Assembly: GCA_934247115.1 (NCBI GenBank) | Contig: CAKQIY010000009.1 | Span: 1 to 64,000 of the forward strand | Source: an uncultured Coprococcus sp. | Lineage (GTDB): Bacteria; Bacillota; Clostridia; Lachnospirales; Lachnospiraceae | Direction of reading: 5' to 3' | Length of the DNA stretch: 64,000 nt | Shown: positions 9,247-17,643 of the stretch, piece by piece | How positions within the stretch are numbered: the stretch's first letter is position 1 | Layout: every line of letters begins with the position of its first letter | The notes under the pieces: model-generated | What the model was told of the DNA's origin: nothing | What the model saw: only the letters and a program-made list of their open reading frames with translations | The model's database searches: none | Made by a program: the position numbers and the translations under genes

Positions 9247-9277
9247 TCTTCTTGGAACGACCGATGATATAAATAAG

Positions 9278-9341
9278 AAAAAGCAGTCTGTGGACATCGC
9301 CAGTGTTATACATGGTGATGATCCGTCAGGCTGCTTTTATA
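9278..9341. terminator. Bidirectional terminator between convergent genes
   Basis: AAAGCAGTCTG and CAGGCTGCTTT pair (one G-U), with a second inner stem (CATCGCC with GGTGATG). A-run on the left and T-run on the right let it serve both the small hypothetical gene and the minus-strand symporter. Confidence 0.7.
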
Positions 9342-9344
9342 TAT

Positions 9345-10667
9345 TTAGCCGATACCTCCGAGCAGGATACCAAGTATCAATACAAGGAGACAGACAGGAC
9401 AGTAGATGTATTTGCAGATAGGAACGAACTTCTCCGTGAATTTCTTTTTTCTTCCTGTATTGACCTGCGTCTCGACATATTTTTTGCCGCATACCCAGAA
9501 GAACATGATTCCGGCAAGCCCTGCGCCGAGCGGGCAGATGTAGATGGACAGAATATCCATCCAGTCTGACACGATACCCTGTATGCAGATTGACACAACA
9601 ACCGCAAAGGCACCGATGATGGCACATGCGGGTTTTCTGCCAACACCCAGTTTTTCCTGAACAGTTGCAATCGGTGCTTCATACAGATTGATGAGTGATG
9701 ACAGTCCGGCCATAAATACAGCCATGAAGAAGATGATCGCTATGATATATCCGCCGGGCATTGATTTGAACAGACAAGGCAGGAAGATAAACAGCAGTCC
9801 GGGACCTCCCTGGTTCAGCTGAGCCCCGGCAGTTGCCATGGCAGGTATGATGACCAGTGCAGCAAGCATGGCGGCGATGGTATCGAAGAGTGCCACTCGT
9901 CCGGCAGCTTCCGGAATATCCTCACTGTCGGGAAGGTAGGAGCCATATATCAGAGTACCATTTCCAGCGACAGACAGTGAGAAGAATGCCTGTCCCAGCG
10001 CAAATATCCATGTCTTTGGATCGGCAAGTACCTTTGGCTCAATTCGGAAGATATATTTATATCCTTCTATGGCTCCCGGCTGGCATGCCGCATATATGGC
10101 AAGGATGATGAATAATACGAAGAATGCAGGCATCAGGATCTTGTTGGCTTTCTCAATACCGTTGCCAACGCCGAACATGAGGATGCCGATTCCTATGACG
10201 AGGGCTATGATCTGCCATACATTATTGCCAAATGCAGATGCCATGCCGCCAAATTCAGCACTGAATCCGTCTATGTCAGCCGGAGACAGCGTGCTTCCGG
10301 TGAAAGCACCGATCATATACTTGAGTATCCATCCCATGACCACGGTGTATCCAATCGCCATTGCAAGGGCACCGAGAACAGGTATTCCGCCAAGTAACTC
10401 TCCAAGTTTTCGTTTGCCTTTTCGTTCCATAGCGATTCCAAATGCGTCGATTGGTCCAGATCTTGTAGCCCGGCCAAAACTCATCTCGCCAATAACTCCG
10501 GTAAATCCTATCAGTACTACAAATATAAAATAGGGGATGAGATAAGATCCGCCCCCGTACATGGAGACTCTTGTGGGAAACATCCAGATGTTTCCCATTC
10601 CCACGGCAGAGCCGATGCAGGCCAGGATAAAGCCCCATTTGTTGTTAAAAGATTCTCTCTTTTTCAT
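9345..10667 (-). CDS. Neurotransmitter:sodium symporter (NSS/SNF) family transporter
   Basis: The start at 10667 has GGAGGAATT upstream; a longer in-frame extension to 10718 lacks a ribosome site. 440 residues with about eleven helices. The family signature NKWGFILACIGSAVGMGNIWMFP at the N-terminus contains the unwound TM1 sodium/substrate site. Bacterial LeuT-like members import amino acids or related amines with sodium; the substrate here cannot be read from sequence. It is transcribed alone and divergently from the glycosylase gene. Confidence 0.9.
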   Translation of the reverse strand: MKKRESFNNKWGFILACIGSAVGMGNIWMFPTRVSMYGGGSYLIPYFIFVVLIGFTGVIGEMSFGRATRSGPIDAFGIAMERKGKRKLGELLGGIPVLGALAMAIGYTVVMGWILKYMIGAFTGSTLSPADIDGFSAEFGGMASAFGNNVWQIIALVIGIGILMFGVGNGIEKANKILMPAFFVLFIILAIYAACQPGAIEGYKYIFRIEPKVLADPKTWIFALGQAFFSLSVAGNGTLIYGSYLPDSEDIPEAAGRVALFDTIAAMLAALVIIPAMATAGAQLNQGGPGLLFIFLPCLFKSMPGGYIIAIIFFMAVFMAGLSSLINLYEAPIATVQEKLGVGRKPACAIIGAFAVVVSICIQGIVSDWMDILSIYICPLGAGLAGIMFFWVCGKKYVETQVNTGRKKKFTEKFVPICKYIYCPVCLLVLILGILLGGIG

Positions 10668-10898
10668 GTATAATTCCTCCAAAATGTGTTCGCCACCGCA
10701 TTGTCGGACCTCCCTCATAGTCCGTAAATTACGTCAACCTAATTAATATACATGAATATTATTTGAAAGTAAATTAAATAATGCAGACTTAACTGAAAAC
10801 ATGATCATAAAACAACAATTCAATTGAAAAATAAGTGCAGGGTGTCGTACAATGTACCAGGAAAAAGATATTTGATTATTATCTGAGAGGTGAAAAGA

Positions 10899-11423
10899 TT
10901 GACAGAGGACAGATATGAACATATAGTACATCCATTTCCTCCACTTTATGATGAGAAATCAAGGATACTTATACTTGGAAGCCTGCCATCGGTGAAGTCC
11001 AGGGAGCAGATGTTTTTCTACGGACATCCTCAGAACAGATTCTGGAAGGTCATCAGCAGAGTGCTTGGCGAGACGCTGCCGGTTACCATAGATGAGAAGA
11101 AAGCCATGCTGCATGCACATCATATAGCACTGTGGGATGCAATCTACGGTTGTGACATCATAGGTTCAAGCGATAGCAGTATAAAGAATGTTACGCCCAC
11201 GGATCTGTCGAAGATAGTTGAGGCTTCCAAGGTCACAAAAGTGATATGCAACGGCAGAATCTCAGGAAAGTATTATGCGAAGTACCAGCAGAAGACTCTT
11301 GGCATAGAACCTGTGGTGCTTCCATCCACGAGTCCGGCAAATGCGGCATTTTCAGTGGACAAGCTGGTTGATATCTGGGGAGCTGAGATACCGGATACAT
11401 GTAGATATATAGACAAAATATAA
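10899..11423 (+). CDS. DNA-deoxyinosine (hypoxanthine) glycosylase, UDG superfamily
   Basis: The TTG at 10899 was chosen because GAGAGGTGA lies 6-7 bases upstream; GTG at 10890 would overlap that site. The protein (174 residues) has the HDG family pattern: ILGSLPSVKSREQMFFYGHPQNRFW near the N-terminus, ALWDAIYGC in the middle and LPSTSPANA near the C-terminus. These enzymes excise hypoxanthine arising from adenine deamination and start base-excision repair. Ung, encoded at 61.9 kb, handles uracil. Confidence 0.85.
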   Translation: MTEDRYEHIVHPFPPLYDEKSRILILGSLPSVKSREQMFFYGHPQNRFWKVISRVLGETLPVTIDEKKAMLHAHHIALWDAIYGCDIIGSSDSSIKNVTPTDLSKIVEASKVTKVICNGRISGKYYAKYQQKTLGIEPVVLPSTSPANAAFSVDKLVDIWGAEIPDTCRYIDKI

Positions 11424-11568
11424 ACGCATGCATAACATTTTCTAAAGCTTTCCAAAGAATGATGTACAACGAGAAAGAATATGTTATCATAGAGAACGCA
11501 GTAGGATGCCGGATATACATCCATGGTGTTCACACAATAGTATAACGAATTAAAAGGAGAGAGAAGAG

Positions 11569-12405
11569 ATGGCATTAAGTTTTATCGAGATACTTAAGGT
11601 AGTATTCCTTGGTATCGTGGAGGGAATCACAGAGTGGCTCCCCATCAGCAGCACAGGACATATGCTTCTTGTGGATGAATTTATCTCACTGAACGCCAGT
11701 GATGATTTTAAGGAAATGTTCTTCGTGGTGATACAGCTTGGAGCGATACTTGCGGTCGTGACCATATTCTGGAATAAGATGTGGCCTTTCCAGCTCAAAG
11801 ACAAGACACAGTCTGTCATGAAGAAGGATACCTGGAGCATGTGGTTTAAGACAGTTGTTGCATGTATACCTGGAGCGATAGTTACGATATTATTTGACGA
11901 TTACATAGAGGCTCATCTTCACACGGCGGTAGTAATCTCCATAGCCCTGATATTCTATGGAATAGCATTTATTGTGATAGAGAACTGGAACAAGTCCAGA
12001 ACACCGAAGGTTGAGACTCTGAATGATATAACATATAAGACAGCATTCCTTATAGGTATGTTTCAGGTGCTCTCCATCATACCGGGTACATCCCGTTCAG
12101 GTGCCACTATCATAGGTGCCCTGCTGATCGGCGTGTCCAGAGTGGCTGCCGCAGAGTTCACATTCTTCCTTGCAGTTCCTGTTATGTTCGGACTCAGTGC
12201 ATTGAAGATGATCAAATTTGGCCTGTCATTTACAAGCGCAGAATTTGCCATACTTATCATAGGTTGTGTCGTTGCATACCTTGTATCCATCGTGGTCATC
12301 AAGTTCCTGATGAGCTATATCAAGAAGCATGACTTCAAGGTATTTGGCTGGTACAGAATAGTGCTTGGTATCATAGTACTTGCATATTTTGCATTCTTTG
12401 CATAG
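11569..12405 (+). CDS. uppP: Undecaprenyl-diphosphatase
   Basis: Strong ribosome site AAAAGGAGAG before the ATG. Both BacA/UppP signatures are present: EGITEWLPISSTGHM near residue 18 and PGTSRSGATIIGALLIG near 168. The 278-residue polytopic protein recycles undecaprenyl diphosphate to the monophosphate carrier for peptidoglycan and other wall polymers, and confers bacitracin tolerance when raised. It stands alone and is closed by a strong terminator. Confidence 0.96.
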   Translation: MALSFIEILKVVFLGIVEGITEWLPISSTGHMLLVDEFISLNASDDFKEMFFVVIQLGAILAVVTIFWNKMWPFQLKDKTQSVMKKDTWSMWFKTVVACIPGAIVTILFDDYIEAHLHTAVVISIALIFYGIAFIVIENWNKSRTPKVETLNDITYKTAFLIGMFQVLSIIPGTSRSGATIIGALLIGVSRVAAAEFTFFLAVPVMFGLSALKMIKFGLSFTSAEFAILIIGCVVAYLVSIVVIKFLMSYIKKHDFKVFGWYRIVLGIIVLAYFAFFA

Positions 12406-12452
12406 AGCTTACAGAATAGAGAATATAGAAGTGAATACAGACACATATTAAT

Positions 12453-12510
12453 AAACACCCCATCGTGTACATGCAATGTGATATGCAGATGACATGATGG
12501 GGTGTTTTAT
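12453..12510. terminator. Bidirectional terminator between uppP and the ROK kinase
   Basis: AAACACCCCATCGTGT pairs with ACATGATGGGGTGTTT across a 23-nt loop, flanked by A and T tracts. It lies between convergent genes. Confidence 0.85.
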
Positions 12511-12534
12511 GTGTATAGATATGTATATTTCAGT

Positions 12535-13389
12535 TTAGAACAGGTTCATGGCTCCGATGATTCCCTGATTGCCTCCGAGCTCTGCAGGGACTATATAAGT
12601 ATCAGGATCCTTGACCTGTGGCATATCAATATAGCCCGAGAGAAGCTCTGTGTAGTATCTGCGTACCATAGGGAAGAGGAAGTCGTTGTCCATGACCCCG
12701 CCGCCCAGGACGATTCTCTCAACTGAATAGCACATCGTGTAGTTTACAAGCGCTTCGGCTATGTAATATGCTTCAAGATCCCACACTGGTGAGTCTGCAG
12801 GGATCTCCTTGCCCTTCATGCCCGTTCTCCGCTCCAGCATAGGACCGGCAGCCAGACCCTCCGCACAGTTCTGATGGAAACGGCATGTACAAGGGGTGTC
12901 GTCACCATCACGTCTCGGGATAAGTATATGACCGGTCTCAGGGTGCATCATTCCGTGGATCAGATGTCCATCGACTACCACACCTCCGCCGATTCCGGTT
13001 CCTATGGTCAGGTACATTCCTGAGTGAAGGCCCTTGAGTGCGCCGAATAGAAACTCGCCCCATGCAGCTGCATTTACGTCTGTATCCACAACAACCAGGC
13101 ATTTGAGGGCATCAGTGAATGTCCTGTAGAAATTAAAGCCCTCCCATGCCTTCTTAGGACTCTTGAGAATAGAGCCGTAGGAAGAAGAATTCTGATTGAC
13201 ATTGGCCGGGCCAAATGTTCCGATTCCGAGTGCAGATATGTCGTGCTTCTTAAAGTAATCTATCATAACAGGTACAGATTGATCAGGTGTATCTGTAGGT
13301 ATCGATATTCTGTCTATGATATTCTTGTTTTCATCGCCTATAGCGCATACCATCTTGGTACCGCCGGCTTCGAGTGCTCCGTAGTACAT
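12535..13389 (-). CDS. ROK-family sugar kinase, fructokinase-like
   Basis: 284 residues. The N-terminal ATP-binding loop (GALEAGGTKMVCAIG), the central GTGIGGGVV motif and the ROK zinc site (HPETGH, then CTC and CAEG) are intact. Closest family memory is the Bacillus YdhR/GmuE fructokinase group, which phosphorylates fructose or similar hexoses; the exact sugar is not certain. The start is preceded by a GGAGGGAA ribosome site. No sugar transporter is adjacent, so it is probably a housekeeping kinase. Confidence 0.85.
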   Translation of the reverse strand: MYYGALEAGGTKMVCAIGDENKNIIDRISIPTDTPDQSVPVMIDYFKKHDISALGIGTFGPANVNQNSSSYGSILKSPKKAWEGFNFYRTFTDALKCLVVVDTDVNAAAWGEFLFGALKGLHSGMYLTIGTGIGGGVVVDGHLIHGMMHPETGHILIPRRDGDDTPCTCRFHQNCAEGLAAGPMLERRTGMKGKEIPADSPVWDLEAYYIAEALVNYTMCYSVERIVLGGGVMDNDFLFPMVRRYYTELLSGYIDMPQVKDPDTYIVPAELGGNQGIIGAMNLF

Positions 13390-13585
13390 ATTCCCTCCTT
13401 ATTATTGCCACAACCAGATGGCGAAAAATCTTCAAAGTTGTATATATTATAATATGTGAACAGGGCCATGTCACGTACAAATGATATAAAGAAATTAGAT
13501 CCCGAGGGATAAACGATAATGCAAAACTCTCAAGCGCGCTGATACTCCAGTGGTACCGGTATTATAAATTATCATGCTTTATATT

Positions 13586-13614
13586 TTGACAAAAACCCAG
13601 CGCTATATTATCTT
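13586..13614 (+). promoter_or_regulatory. Sigma-A-type promoter of the LuxR membrane regulator
   Basis: TTGACA (13586-13591), 17-bp spacer, TATCTT (13609-13614). It lies 31 bp upstream of the start codon. Confidence 0.55.
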
Positions 13615-13644
13615 TAATACAGAATAAACAGGAGATGATCATAT

Positions 13645-15135
13645 ATGTCAGGGGAAAGATCAGTGGATGTTGAAAAATTAAATAATAATGAAAAAGGCTT
13701 TGAACCGGCGCATATCAGAAGTGTGATCTCGCTGGCTCTGTTCAGCTTTGTATTTCTGGGTGTGGAATTCATCTTCGACAGCAGGGCTGCGGAGTTTGTG
13801 GGTGCCAGAAGTGTTCTGATGTATCAGAGCGTGATACTGCTGGCCAGTGCGGTGGGACTATTCATATATGCACTGATTGAGAGATATGTCGGCAGCAAAA
13901 TCAAACAGATAATAATTATTTCTTTGAATATAGTGGAGGTTGCCGCGCTCGCAGCGATAATACTGGGTTCAGGCAAATTGATACTGGTATATGGAATTAT
14001 ATTCTTTATTATGTGTGGTGTTATGGGAGGACGCGTGTATCACGATGTGAGCCGCGATTATACGGATAGAAAGCATCTTACGGTAATTGTGGGAATTTCA
14101 TATGCACTTGGACTGCTTCTGCAGTATATCAATTATAATCTTATAGACAGTGTGATCCTGCGTATGGTTATGTTCTCGCTGGCCATAGTGGCAAGTGCAG
14201 TGATACTTTTTCTGGCCAGAGATGAATATGCAGAAGCGGAAGTGGACACATACATGGTAGATGAGCGAAATAAAACGGATTGCAAAGAAAAATGTGACAA
14301 AACAACTCCTGGCAGCGGATCTGTGGCTGTGGCATTTGTGGTGGTGGTTCTCCTTATGACATTTATCTTCTCCGCGCTGGATAATGTTGTGACTCTTGTA
14401 CACGCAGAGGGCGGAGCAGATGTGGGGCAATGGCCAAGGTTGTTTCTCGCATTAAGCGGAGTTGCAGCAGGTTTCTTGTTTGATATAAAAGATCAGCGCT
14501 TTATGAATCAGATGATGTACTGCGTTACGGTGTTGTCGGTCATAGCCATGCTTATCATAGAATTTGGAGGAGCTTTTATCATAGGACTTATAGTGTTCTA
14601 TCTTGCAGCCGGATTCTTTGTAGTGTATTTCACGACAGGATTCATAAATGTATCCTATGGAATGCACTGGCCATCGCTTTGGACCGGTGCCGGAAGGGCA
14701 GTCAACAACATTGGTGCGGGTATTGTGGGAATAATATCATATATGCTGATAGATCCACCCGGAATCATGGTTATGAGTGTAGTGGTCATATTGCTGCTCG
14801 TACTTATAAGCATTGCGATATTTGTGCTTGAAAATCTACAGAAGAAACAATATAGACGATATGATGGAGAAAAAGTGATGAAATCAGCGAAAAACTTTAA
14901 TGCAAGAGTTGAGGTTGATTTTGAACGCTTTGCAGATACTCATCACCTCACTGGACGTGAGCGGGAGGTGTTGCAGAAGCTGCTTGTATCTGATGGCAGT
15001 GTACAGGATATAGCAGATGAGCTGTACATATCAAGAGCTTCCATTTACAGACATATATCATCCATGAATGAAAAGACTGGAACAAAGACAAGGGTAGGCC
15101 TTATTCAGTATTATTATGGATGGCATGAGGAATGA
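13645..15135 (+). CDS. Twelve-TM membrane protein with C-terminal LuxR-type DNA-binding domain
   Basis: Ribosome site CAGGAGATGATC. Residues about 20-410 form roughly twelve hydrophobic helices in an MFS-like arrangement, with a hydrophilic loop in the middle (near 200-225). The last 65 residues are a LuxR/GerE helix-turn-helix (LTGREREVLQKLL, then VQDIADELYISRASIYRHISS). A transporter-like sensor fused to LuxR is best known from Eggerthella-type Actinobacteria, where it senses small molecules. The divergence-free neighbour is a secreted protein 230 bp downstream, a natural target candidate. Target and ligand are inferred. Confidence 0.82.
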   Translation: MSGERSVDVEKLNNNEKGFEPAHIRSVISLALFSFVFLGVEFIFDSRAAEFVGARSVLMYQSVILLASAVGLFIYALIERYVGSKIKQIIIISLNIVEVAALAAIILGSGKLILVYGIIFFIMCGVMGGRVYHDVSRDYTDRKHLTVIVGISYALGLLLQYINYNLIDSVILRMVMFSLAIVASAVILFLARDEYAEAEVDTYMVDERNKTDCKEKCDKTTPGSGSVAVAFVVVVLLMTFIFSALDNVVTLVHAEGGADVGQWPRLFLALSGVAAGFLFDIKDQRFMNQMMYCVTVLSVIAMLIIEFGGAFIIGLIVFYLAAGFFVVYFTTGFINVSYGMHWPSLWTGAGRAVNNIGAGIVGIISYMLIDPPGIMVMSVVVILLLVLISIAIFVLENLQKKQYRRYDGEKVMKSAKNFNARVEVDFERFADTHHLTGREREVLQKLLVSDGSVQDIADELYISRASIYRHISSMNEKTGTKTRVGLIQYYYGWHEE

Positions 15136-15265
15136 TGATTTAGTTAGAGTTGATTACTAAGGATGTATAAGTGTTCCAGATTGGGAAAACATACATATAG
15201 ATTTGATAAAAGTGATGATTAAATATAAAATTGAATATATAACGCATATTGAGACATATGTAACG

Positions 15266-15294
15266 TTATGAAAACGACAGCAGATGATTATAAT
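15266..15294 (+). promoter_or_regulatory. Possible promoter of the secreted Fn3 protein
   Basis: TATAAT at 15289-15294, with a weak -35 TTATGA 17 bp upstream. Nearby palindromes (ACATATGT at 15255-15262, TAACGTTA) overlap the -35 and could be a regulator site. The weak -35 would suit an activated promoter. Confidence 0.3.
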
Positions 15295-15367
15295 CTATGA
15301 CATGAAACAACAGGTGAGGTGAGTTACTTGCCTGTAGACGAAGAATATCATAGAAGGGGGAATGACT

Positions 15368-17473
15368 ATGAAGTATTTCAGAAGACTGACATTTCTGCTG
15401 TCGTTTATTTTTGTTCTGACAGCCGGAGGTATCACTGCATTTGCGGTGAACAATGGACCGGATGAGTCTGATTCAAGCTATGCGTACCTTTTGTTCCATA
15501 AGGCGGACGGAAGCAATACTTATCTGTACGTTTCAGCCAATCAGGCGACATCTACAGGAAAGATCGCAGGAGCTATATATGACAAGAGCAGCAACACTCT
15601 GATGTTGACAGACTGTAATCAGCCGGGCTACACCATTGAAACAAATATGATGGGTGATGATTTCAAGATATCACTTAAAGGAACAAACAGTATTCAAGGC
15701 CTGAGTGTGTGGGGATGGGGCTATGGCGGCTCAGTCACTATTCTTGGCAATGGTACGTTGTATATTAATAAGAACAAAAGTATGCAGAATGGTATTGTTC
15801 TGAATCCTGAGGGAACAAAAGCAAAGCTGACGGTGGATGGGTTAGCCAAAGTATACACATATGCAGGAAAAAACGGCTATCCATTTATATCAAAAGATAC
15901 AGGATTTACCCAGTGTGTAGATGCAGACGGAAGCATAGATCTTACCATAGAGAAGGCTTACAGTGAGAAAAACGTCACAAAGACATATAGCAGACTCAGT
16001 TCATATGATATCACGAGTGATAATGTATATAAGAAAGACGGAGAGAATTCACTGTATTGGAAGGATACGAGATACTGCGAGACCACATATATTGAGGGAA
16101 CTCTCGTAGAGACAAAATGCAGAGTGTATAAACTCGAAAAGATGAGTTATGGCAATCTGTACTATAAGGGAGAAAGCAGTATGGTGGTAGCAGATGCAGA
16201 GGAGAATCTGCCTGATGAATATACACTCAGTAAGGTTAAGATAAATGTGCTTGATACCGTAGACTATGAGGTGTACACCAGAGAAAACGATGATAATCTG
16301 TATTATATAGAAGAGTATACCAGTATGGATATGGACGATACTGATCCGGTGGAAGTTGATAAGCATAGAATATACAGACTTATACCATTCTTTGATTCCA
16401 CGGCATACTGCACCGACAAGGTATCTGACGAGGATGGAAAGTTTGATCCTGAAAAAGAAGGATATACGAAGTCGGATGAGAAGAAGAATATAATTGTGTC
16501 ACCTAGTGAGGGAATGGCTGACGTTTATAAGAACATTGAAACGGGAGAGATATGTTATTTTGATGCACTCTATGAGAATGATGTGTATGCATACACGAAG
16601 CTTGATATGAGTAAGCTTGCGGATGTAACAGATGCGTCAGGCAATGAGAAGGAGATTTATATTGCCATGTCATCTTCTGACAATGAGAGGTATGACCTGC
16701 CATATTATAATAATAAGAAGTTTACTGACAAGTACGAGGCAGAGACGATCAGGACATATTATGACGATTTGTATAATGTGTTTGCTGATGGCGATGAGTA
16801 CGTGCTGAAAGCCACAGATGCACAGGAGTGCGCACATTCATCAAAGATAAGCAAAGTGACATCCAAGGCAACAGTGACAAAGGATGGAGTTATAACAACA
16901 TACTGTAAGGATTGCGGTGAAAAGCTGTCCACATCCAGGATAGCCAAAGTGTCAACTGTGAAGCTTTCTACAACAGCGTGTACATACAATGGAAAAGTCA
17001 GAACTCCATCAGTGGTTGTAAAGAACTCAGCAGGCAAGGCCCTGGTTAAGAATAAGGACTACAAACTCACATATGCGGCTGGCCGGAAGAATGTGGGAAG
17101 ATATACGGTTAAGGTGACATTTGCGGGAACGAGATATGCTGGAAGCAAGCTCCTCACATTTGTCATCAATCCAAAGGGAACAGCCATAGCGGCAACTGCG
17201 GCTGGCAAGGGAAAACTGAGTGTGAGATGGAATAAGCAGACGACACAGACGTCAGGCTATCAGATACAGTATTCGGCAAATAGGTCATTTAACAGTGGAA
17301 CTGCGATCAAGACCGTGACAAAGAATTCAACGGTGCGCACCAGTGTAGCAAAGCTCAAAAGCGGTAAGACGTATTATGTACGTGTGAGAACCTACAAGAC
17401 TGTAACTGTGAATGGAAAGGCTGTAAAGCTTTATTCTGCATGGAGCAAGGCGTCATCAGTCAAAGTAAAGTAG
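15368..17473 (+). CDS. Secreted protein with C-terminal Ig-like and fibronectin type III domains
   Basis: ATG at 15368 is 7 bases after GAAGGGGG; the upstream ATG at 15362 is too close to that site. A signal peptide ends near TAFA. About 490 residues of an unrecognised, Asp/Tyr-rich region follow, beginning with a carbohydrate-binding-like beta section. After a Cys-containing linker (ECAHSS, YCKDCG), an Ig-like repeat (about 525-610) and an Fn3 domain (about 615-700) close the protein. There is no sortase motif or anchor, so release or non-covalent wall binding is likely. The function is unknown; its position after the LuxR membrane regulator suggests shared control. Confidence 0.75.
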   Translation: MKYFRRLTFLLSFIFVLTAGGITAFAVNNGPDESDSSYAYLLFHKADGSNTYLYVSANQATSTGKIAGAIYDKSSNTLMLTDCNQPGYTIETNMMGDDFKISLKGTNSIQGLSVWGWGYGGSVTILGNGTLYINKNKSMQNGIVLNPEGTKAKLTVDGLAKVYTYAGKNGYPFISKDTGFTQCVDADGSIDLTIEKAYSEKNVTKTYSRLSSYDITSDNVYKKDGENSLYWKDTRYCETTYIEGTLVETKCRVYKLEKMSYGNLYYKGESSMVVADAEENLPDEYTLSKVKINVLDTVDYEVYTRENDDNLYYIEEYTSMDMDDTDPVEVDKHRIYRLIPFFDSTAYCTDKVSDEDGKFDPEKEGYTKSDEKKNIIVSPSEGMADVYKNIETGEICYFDALYENDVYAYTKLDMSKLADVTDASGNEKEIYIAMSSSDNERYDLPYYNNKKFTDKYEAETIRTYYDDLYNVFADGDEYVLKATDAQECAHSSKISKVTSKATVTKDGVITTYCKDCGEKLSTSRIAKVSTVKLSTTACTYNGKVRTPSVVVKNSAGKALVKNKDYKLTYAAGRKNVGRYTVKVTFAGTRYAGSKLLTFVINPKGTAIAATAAGKGKLSVRWNKQTTQTSGYQIQYSANRSFNSGTAIKTVTKNSTVRTSVAKLKSGKTYYVRVRTYKTVTVNGKAVKLYSAWSKASSVKVK

Positions 17474-17498
17474 TGAACAGAATAGCCCTTAATTTGAT

Positions 17499-17537
17499 AC
17501 AGGCATTCCGCGAGGCGGGATGTCTGTATTTTTTTAT
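17499..17537 (+). terminator. Intrinsic terminator after the secreted protein
   Basis: ACAGGCATTCCGC and GCGGGATGTCTGT pair with G-U wobbles around a GAG loop, followed by ATTTTTTTATT. Confidence 0.85.
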
Positions 17538-17643
17538 TGCAAACTGGCATTTAGAAGGTATTATAATATACAAAAGAGATGTGGAACGTCAGCCATGTAC
17601 AAAGATGGATGACTGGTGTTGCAATATGCAGACAGGAGTTATT

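Noticed and set aside
13540..13575. T-box-like GTGGTACCGG upstream of the LuxR membrane gene
   Set aside because: The bases match TGGTACCG only by chance around a KpnI-like palindrome. There is no stem I, no specifier loop, no terminator, and the promoter lies downstream of it.
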